9,872 bases of DNA from an uncultured Bacillota bacterium (GTDB lineage Bacteria > Bacillota > Clostridia > Caldicoprobacterales > UBA3941): positions 1 to 9,872 of the forward strand of contig CALGOY010000157.1 of NCBI GenBank assembly GCA_937960725.1. Direction: 5' to 3'. How positions within the stretch are numbered: position 1 is the stretch's first letter; each line of letters starts with the position of its first letter. Below the pieces are notes generated by a model. That model was not told the origin of the DNA, searched no databases, and saw only the letters and a program-made list of their open reading frames with translations. Both the position numbers and the translations under genes were made by a program. Positions 6,297 through 9,872 of this stretch are shown in pieces.

Positions 6297-6334
6297 AAAC
6301 ATTGTAATATATTTTTAATAATCTGTCAATGTTT
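6297..6334. promoter_or_regulatory. Inverted repeat flanking both boxes of the yabE promoter
   Basis: AAACATTG (6297-6304) and CAATGTTT (6327-6334) are perfect 8-base arms 30 bases apart, about three helical turns. They overlap the outer parts of the -10 and -35 boxes. Part of the symmetry comes from the promoter hexamers themselves (CAAT and TTG), so a regulator-binding role is only possible. Confidence 0.35.
6301..6329 (-). promoter_or_regulatory. Sigma-A promoter of yabE
   Basis: On the minus strand a perfect TTGACA (6329 to 6324) is followed after exactly 17 bases by TACAAT (6306 to 6301). The predicted start near 6294 leaves a leader of about 40 bases ending in the AAGGAGGG ribosome binding site. 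This is among the best promoter matches in the window. Confidence 0.88.
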
Positions 6335-6409
6335 TGTAATATTTTTGGCTTGTCTTAAAATCTTCAAGCTACCTGGGAGCTCATTCTTATTTTTCCTAAT
6401 TTTTCTTGA

Positions 6410-6449
6410 TTTATACTTGCAATGAAAAATTTATACTTGCAATGAAAAA
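6410..6449. repeat. Perfect 20-base tandem duplication
   Basis: The unit TTTATACTTGCAATGAAAAA occurs twice in direct succession (6410-6429 and 6430-6449). It fills the space between the terminator of the radical SAM gene, whose T-run is formed by the second copy, and the yabE promoter about 80 bases away. Two units without a spacer do not make a CRISPR array. The duplication looks like a slippage event or a doubled binding site. Confidence 0.9.
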
Positions 6450-6479
6450 ACAGGGAAGGCTGAAAAATAGCTCCCTGTT
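6444..6479 (-). terminator. Rho-independent terminator after the radical SAM gene
   Basis: Arms AACAGGGA (6449-6456) and TCCCTGTT (6472-6479) pair, with an inner 3-base stem after a 2-base bulge. The minus strand continues with a T-run. It lies about 40 bases beyond the radical SAM stop and should end the metG-tatD-radical SAM transcript. Confidence 0.85.
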
Positions 6480-6519
6480 CTCTATATTTATTGGCTTTAT
6501 TATTTATTATTCCTTAAAC

Positions 6520-7107
6520 TTACTCCTTATGACGCAGCCTAAAAGTCGCCCCGATATCCTCCGCGATCTTCCTGCATTTCTCAATATCCTCAGGGGACAA
6601 AACATCTACCACCGACATAACCACCTCTGGAATTGTTCCCACGCACTCCCGAGCAAAATCCAGCATTGCATCAAAGGCCTTCAAGCCATACCTGGAACGG
6701 CATATCTCCTGATACTGCTCCGCAGTGGGAGCGTTTAGGCTAATAGATATAACATCTACAATTCCTTTAAGCTTTGGCACAACATTTTCCCCATGGTATA
6801 TATTAGCATGGCCGTTGGTGTTTATCCGGACCTTTCCGCCTCTCTTCTTCACTTCCTTTGCAATCTCAATCAATTCATCCAGTTTTATCATAGGTTCTCC
6901 AAAGCCGCAGAATACGATTTCGCTATATTGAGTAGGATCCCCTATTTCCTTTATAACTTCTTCAGCAGTAGGTTCCTTATCCAGCCATAAGTTATAATCC
7001 CCCATGCCTTCTCTGCCATCCCTTATACAGAAATTACAGGCATTGGTGCAGCGGTTAGTCAGGTTGATATATAGCGCATCATACAGCTTATACACATAGG
7101 TATTCAT
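6520..7107 (-). CDS. TatD-linked radical SAM protein
   Basis: A short (195-residue) radical S-adenosylmethionine protein. The iron-sulfur motif Cx3Cx2C is at Cys20, Cys24 and Cys27 (NRCTNACNFC). A GGEP-like FCGFGEPM follows (67-74), then a strand with RINTNGHAN (94-102) and an ISISLNAPT segment (about 120-128), as in the radical SAM partial barrel. No extra cluster or accessory domain is visible. Its length and position fit the TatD-linked radical SAM family (the TIGRFAM model I recall as TIGR04038), whose reaction is unknown. It follows tatD by 51 bases with no terminator between and ends the metG-tatD operon with a clear one. The ribosome binding site (AAAGGGTGA) is moderate. The recurrent pairing suggests work on a nucleic acid or nucleotide substrate together with TatD, which is inference. 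Confidence 0.9.
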   Translation of the reverse strand: MNTYVYKLYDALYINLTNRCTNACNFCIRDGREGMGDYNLWLDKEPTAEEVIKEIGDPTQYSEIVFCGFGEPMIKLDELIEIAKEVKKRGGKVRINTNGHANIYHGENVVPKLKGIVDVISISLNAPTAEQYQEICRSRYGLKAFDAMLDFARECVGTIPEVVMSVVDVLSPEDIEKCRKIAEDIGATFRLRHKE

Positions 7108-7158
7108 CAGCTTTCACCCTTTTCCAATCCCCCAAATCGTAAACTATAATATCATCAT

Positions 7159-7929
7159 CTACTCGATGGAAAACAGCCTCATTCCATTCTCCTTTGTAAT
7201 CCTTCCAACTTCTTCTCCGGAAAGCCCTCTGAGCTCCCCTATCTTTTCCGCTACAAATTTTACATATCCGGGGTCATTCCTCTTTCCCCTATGGGGTACC
7301 GGCGTAAGATAAGGACTATCGGTTTCAATTAGCAGGCGGTCTAATGGAATCTTTTTAGCTACTTCTACCGCTCGCTTTGCATTCTTAAAAGTAACTGGGC
7401 CTGCCAAGGAAATATAAAACCCTAAATCCAGAAGCCTTTCCGCCATCTCCCAGCTTCCAGAATAACAGTGCATTACCCCGCCTGTCAATATATTTTTCTT
7501 CTCTTCCAATATATTCATCATATCCCCATGGGATTCTCTATTGTGAATTATAACAGGAAGCTTGAGTTTAGCTGCTAGCTCAAGCTGCTGGATGAATCTC
7601 TCTTTCTGAACCTCCCTCGGTGAAAAGTCATAATGGTAATCAAGGCCTATCTCCCCTATAGCCACTACCTTAGGATTGTTTAGCGCCATTTCCTCCAGCA
7701 TATCTAAATCCTCATCTTGCATATTTTTAGCGTCGTGGGGATGAAAGCCTACAGCAGCATAAACATATTCATAAGTCCTAGCATATTCAATAGCCTTTTT
7801 AGAAGATGTTAGATCGGTACCTGGATTTATCATAAGAGAAATTCCCCGGGAGGGCAGCTCCTTAAAGAGCTCCTCCCGGTCTTTATCAAACCGCCTATCA
7901 TCCATATGAGCATGGGTATCAAAATACAT
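7159..7929 (-). CDS. tatD: TatD-family metal-dependent deoxyribonuclease
   Basis: A 256-residue TIM-barrel hydrolase of the TatD family (YabD in Bacillus). All metal ligands are present: His6 and His8 (FDTHAHMD), Glu93 (AIGEIGLDYHYD), His129 (VIIHNRES), His154 (MHCYSG) and Asp204 (IETDSPYL). Family members are cytosolic, Mg-dependent 3'-5' exonucleases on DNA or RNA implicated in repair; despite the name they do not serve twin-arginine export. The start is 17 bases after the metG stop. The AGGAGG ribosome binding site directly after that stop is about 12 bases from the ATG, slightly long, but the nearer GTG is out of frame. The metG-tatD order is widely conserved in Firmicutes and the pair is surely co-transcribed. 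Confidence 0.97.
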   Translation of the reverse strand: MYFDTHAHMDDRRFDKDREELFKELPSRGISLMINPGTDLTSSKKAIEYARTYEYVYAAVGFHPHDAKNMQDEDLDMLEEMALNNPKVVAIGEIGLDYHYDFSPREVQKERFIQQLELAAKLKLPVIIHNRESHGDMMNILEEKKNILTGGVMHCYSGSWEMAERLLDLGFYISLAGPVTFKNAKRAVEVAKKIPLDRLLIETDSPYLTPVPHRGKRNDPGYVKFVAEKIGELRGLSGEEVGRITKENGMRLFSIE

Positions 7930-7946
7930 ATAAGCACCTATCCTCC

Positions 7947-9872
7947 TTAGCTAATTCGTACACCTGAGGGCATATCCTTATCCAGGCCTAATAGCGCCAA
8001 ATTGCCTTCGTCATCCGTAGCTGCAAGAATCATCCCCTGAGATAGAACGCCCCTCAGTTTCGCAGGTTTTAAATTTGCCACAAGGATTACATTTTTTCCG
8101 ACCAGCTGTTCTGGAGTATAGTGCTGAGCTATACCGGAGACTACCTGCCGGGTCTCCTCTCCAACTTCTAGCTCTAGCTTAAGCAGCTTGTCCGCATTTT
8201 CAATCTTTTCTGCAGCTATAACCTTAGCCACCCTCAGGTCTAACTTGGCAAAGTCATCTATAGTTATCTCTGACCCATTATCTTCTCCATCTTTCTCTTT
8301 AGCTTCCACCTTGGCAGCTTTTTTCTTTGATTGCTCTTGAGCTTGATTGCTGTCTACAGGCAGTATCTTAGCTAACTCCTCCAGCTCTTTTTCCACATCC
8401 AGCCTTGGGAATATAGCTTTACCTCTATTTACTTTTACGCCCTCGGGGATTCTGCCAAAGCTACTTAAGCTTTCCCAACTAGCCAAATCTCCCTCCCCAA
8501 TTCCCAGCTGCTCCCTAATTTTAATAGGAGTCTGGGGCATAAAGGGGCTTATAAGTACAGATATAAACCTCAAAGACTCCGCCAAATGATACAGAACAGT
8601 GCCTAGGCGAGGTCTTTGGCTTTCATTTTTTGCCAACACCCAAGGCATAGTCTCATCGATATATTTATTAGTTCTGCCTATCAGCTTCCATATCTCAACA
8701 AGGGCATCGCTAAATTGCAAGCTATCCATCAATTTTTCAACTTTAGAAGGTAGTCCTAGGGCCATCCCTTGAAGTTCCTTGTCCACTTCTGTTGTTTCAG
8801 TCGGTGCAGGGATCTCGCCATCAAAATATTTCTCAATCATCGCCACCGTACGGCTGAGTAGATTACCTAAATCGTTAGCCAGGTCTGAATTAATCCTATT
8901 AACCAAGGCCTCATTGGAAAATACTCCGTCTGCCCCAAAGGGCACCTCCCTCAGCAAGAAATACCTTATAGCATCCACACCATAGCGCTGCACCAATACT
9001 ACCGGATCTACCACATTTCCTTTAGATTTGGACATCTTGCCCCCTTCTAAAATCAACCAGCCATGGCCAAAAACTTGTTTTGGCAAAGGCTCACCTAATG
9101 CCATGAGCATGATGGGCCATATAATGGTATGGAATCGCACAATTTCCTTTCCGACCAGATGGACATCTGCCGGCCAATATTTGCGGTATTTCTCATCATT
9201 TTCTGTCATATAGCCCAGGGCAGAAATATAGTTAGACAAAGCGTCAATCCATACATATATTACATGATTATCGTCGAAGGTTACCGGAATTCCCCACTTA
9301 AAGGAGGTTCGGGAAACACACAAATCTTCCAATCCAGGACGAAGGAAGTTGTTGAGCATCTCATTCTTGCGGGAAGCAGGTTGGATAAATTCATCATGCT
9401 CTTCGATATACTTAATTAGTCGATCCTGATATTTAGAAAGCCTTAAGAAGTAGCTCTCCTCCTTGACGAGTTCCACGCCTCTTCCACAATCAGGGCAGCA
9501 GCCATCCTTTAGCTGCAGCTCGGTCCAGAATGATTCACAAGGAGTACAGTACCAGCCCTCATATTCGCTTTTATATATATCCCCCTGGTCATACAGCTTT
9601 TTAAATATCTTCTGTACCACCTTTATATGGCGCTCATCTGTGGTGCGGATAAAATCATCATAGCTTATTTCAAGCAACTTCCAAAGCTCCTTAATTCCCG
9701 CCACAATCTCATCCACATATTCCTTTGGAGATACACCCTTTTCCTTGGCTATTCGTTCGATTTTCTGTCCGTGCTCATCTGTCCCGGTTAAAAACATAAC
9801 ATCGTATCCCGTTAGCCTCTTGAATCGGGCCATTGCATCTGCAGCCACCGTAGTGTATGAATGACCAATATG
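7947..9872 (-). CDS. metG: Methionyl-tRNA synthetase with fused C-terminal tRNA-binding domain, 5' end outside window
   Basis: MetRS joins methionine to tRNA(Met), including the initiator, using ATP. The frame runs off the window edge exactly at the class I motif HIGH (first visible codons HIGHSYTTVAADAM), so only a short N-terminal strand is missing. Visible are 641 codons plus stop. A four-Cys zinc knuckle follows in the connective peptide (CTPC and CPDC, around 9528-9549), KMSKSKGN is at about 9015-9038, then come the helical anticodon-binding domain, a Lys/Glu-rich linker (about 8270-8350) and a C-terminal OB-fold tRNA-binding domain (about 8265 to 7950; LDLRVAKV, SQGMILAA). This is the long bacterial form, which dimerises through the C-terminal domain. 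It is first of the visible metG-tatD-radical SAM operon; any leader or T-box lies outside the window. Confidence 0.98.
   Translation of the reverse strand, partial: HIGHSYTTVAADAMARFKRLTGYDVMFLTGTDEHGQKIERIAKEKGVSPKEYVDEIVAGIKELWKLLEISYDDFIRTTDERHIKVVQKIFKKLYDQGDIYKSEYEGWYCTPCESFWTELQLKDGCCPDCGRGVELVKEESYFLRLSKYQDRLIKYIEEHDEFIQPASRKNEMLNNFLRPGLEDLCVSRTSFKWGIPVTFDDNHVIYVWIDALSNYISALGYMTENDEKYRKYWPADVHLVGKEIVRFHTIIWPIMLMALGEPLPKQVFGHGWLILEGGKMSKSKGNVVDPVVLVQRYGVDAIRYFLLREVPFGADGVFSNEALVNRINSDLANDLGNLLSRTVAMIEKYFDGEIPAPTETTEVDKELQGMALGLPSKVEKLMDSLQFSDALVEIWKLIGRTNKYIDETMPWVLAKNESQRPRLGTVLYHLAESLRFISVLISPFMPQTPIKIREQLGIGEGDLASWESLSSFGRIPEGVKVNRGKAIFPRLDVEKELEELAKILPVDSNQAQEQSKKKAAKVEAKEKDGEDNGSEITIDDFAKLDLRVAKVIAAEKIENADKLLKLELEVGEETRQVVSGIAQHYTPEQLVGKNVILVANLKPAKLRGVLSQGMILAATDDEGNLALLGLDKDMPSGVRIS

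Noticed and set aside
6410..6449. CRISPR-like repeat
   Set aside because: Only two directly abutting copies, no spacers and no cas genes.
6406..6738. Plus-strand 110-codon frame
   Set aside because: It crosses the terminator and tandem repeat and then runs antisense to the radical SAM gene; no ribosome binding site.

Overview
This window looks like a chromosomal segment of an endospore-forming Firmicute, most likely of class Clostridia. It has spo0A, a yabE-type G5/3D wall protein, the metG-tatD...yabE-rsmA order typical of Firmicutes, strong AGGAGG ribosome binding sites, canonical sigma-A promoters and U-tailed terminators. I cannot name the species. All nine genes lie on the minus strand, so the reading order runs from high to low coordinates. 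No tRNA, rRNA, CRISPR array, insertion sequence or phage gene is visible, and no gene-free stretch exceeds about 265 bases.

Housekeeping end (9872 to 4297): metG (5' end outside the window, cut exactly at its HIGH motif), tatD, a small TatD-linked radical SAM protein, yabE and rsmA. In many Firmicutes rnmV (ribonuclease M5) lies between yabE and rsmA; here it is missing. A rho-independent terminator sits there instead, directly against the rsmA ribosome binding site.

Sporulation part (4296 to 1862): a TTG-started 460-residue protein of unknown function comes next. It has a beta-rich N-terminal domain, a long acidic linker and a Tyr/Pro/Gly-rich C-terminal domain. It is followed by spo0A, the master regulator of sporulation. 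spo0A is not preceded by spoIVB, its usual partner.

Regulated redox operon (1861 to 1): an ArsR-family repressor and a fused flavin-dependent disulfide-reductase-like/rhodanese protein, which runs off the window, share a sigma-A promoter. Two perfect inverted repeats overlap this promoter. A 13-base stretch of one operator recurs inside the 5' end of arsR, and an 11-base core recurs over the start codon of the next gene. The oxidoreductase keeps the overall fold but lacks several hallmark residues of coenzyme A disulfide reductases. This operon and the 460-residue protein are the least conventional parts of the window.

Transcription looks punctuated: hairpin terminators follow the radical SAM gene, yabE, rsmA and the 460-residue gene, and two of them overlap the end of the coding sequence.
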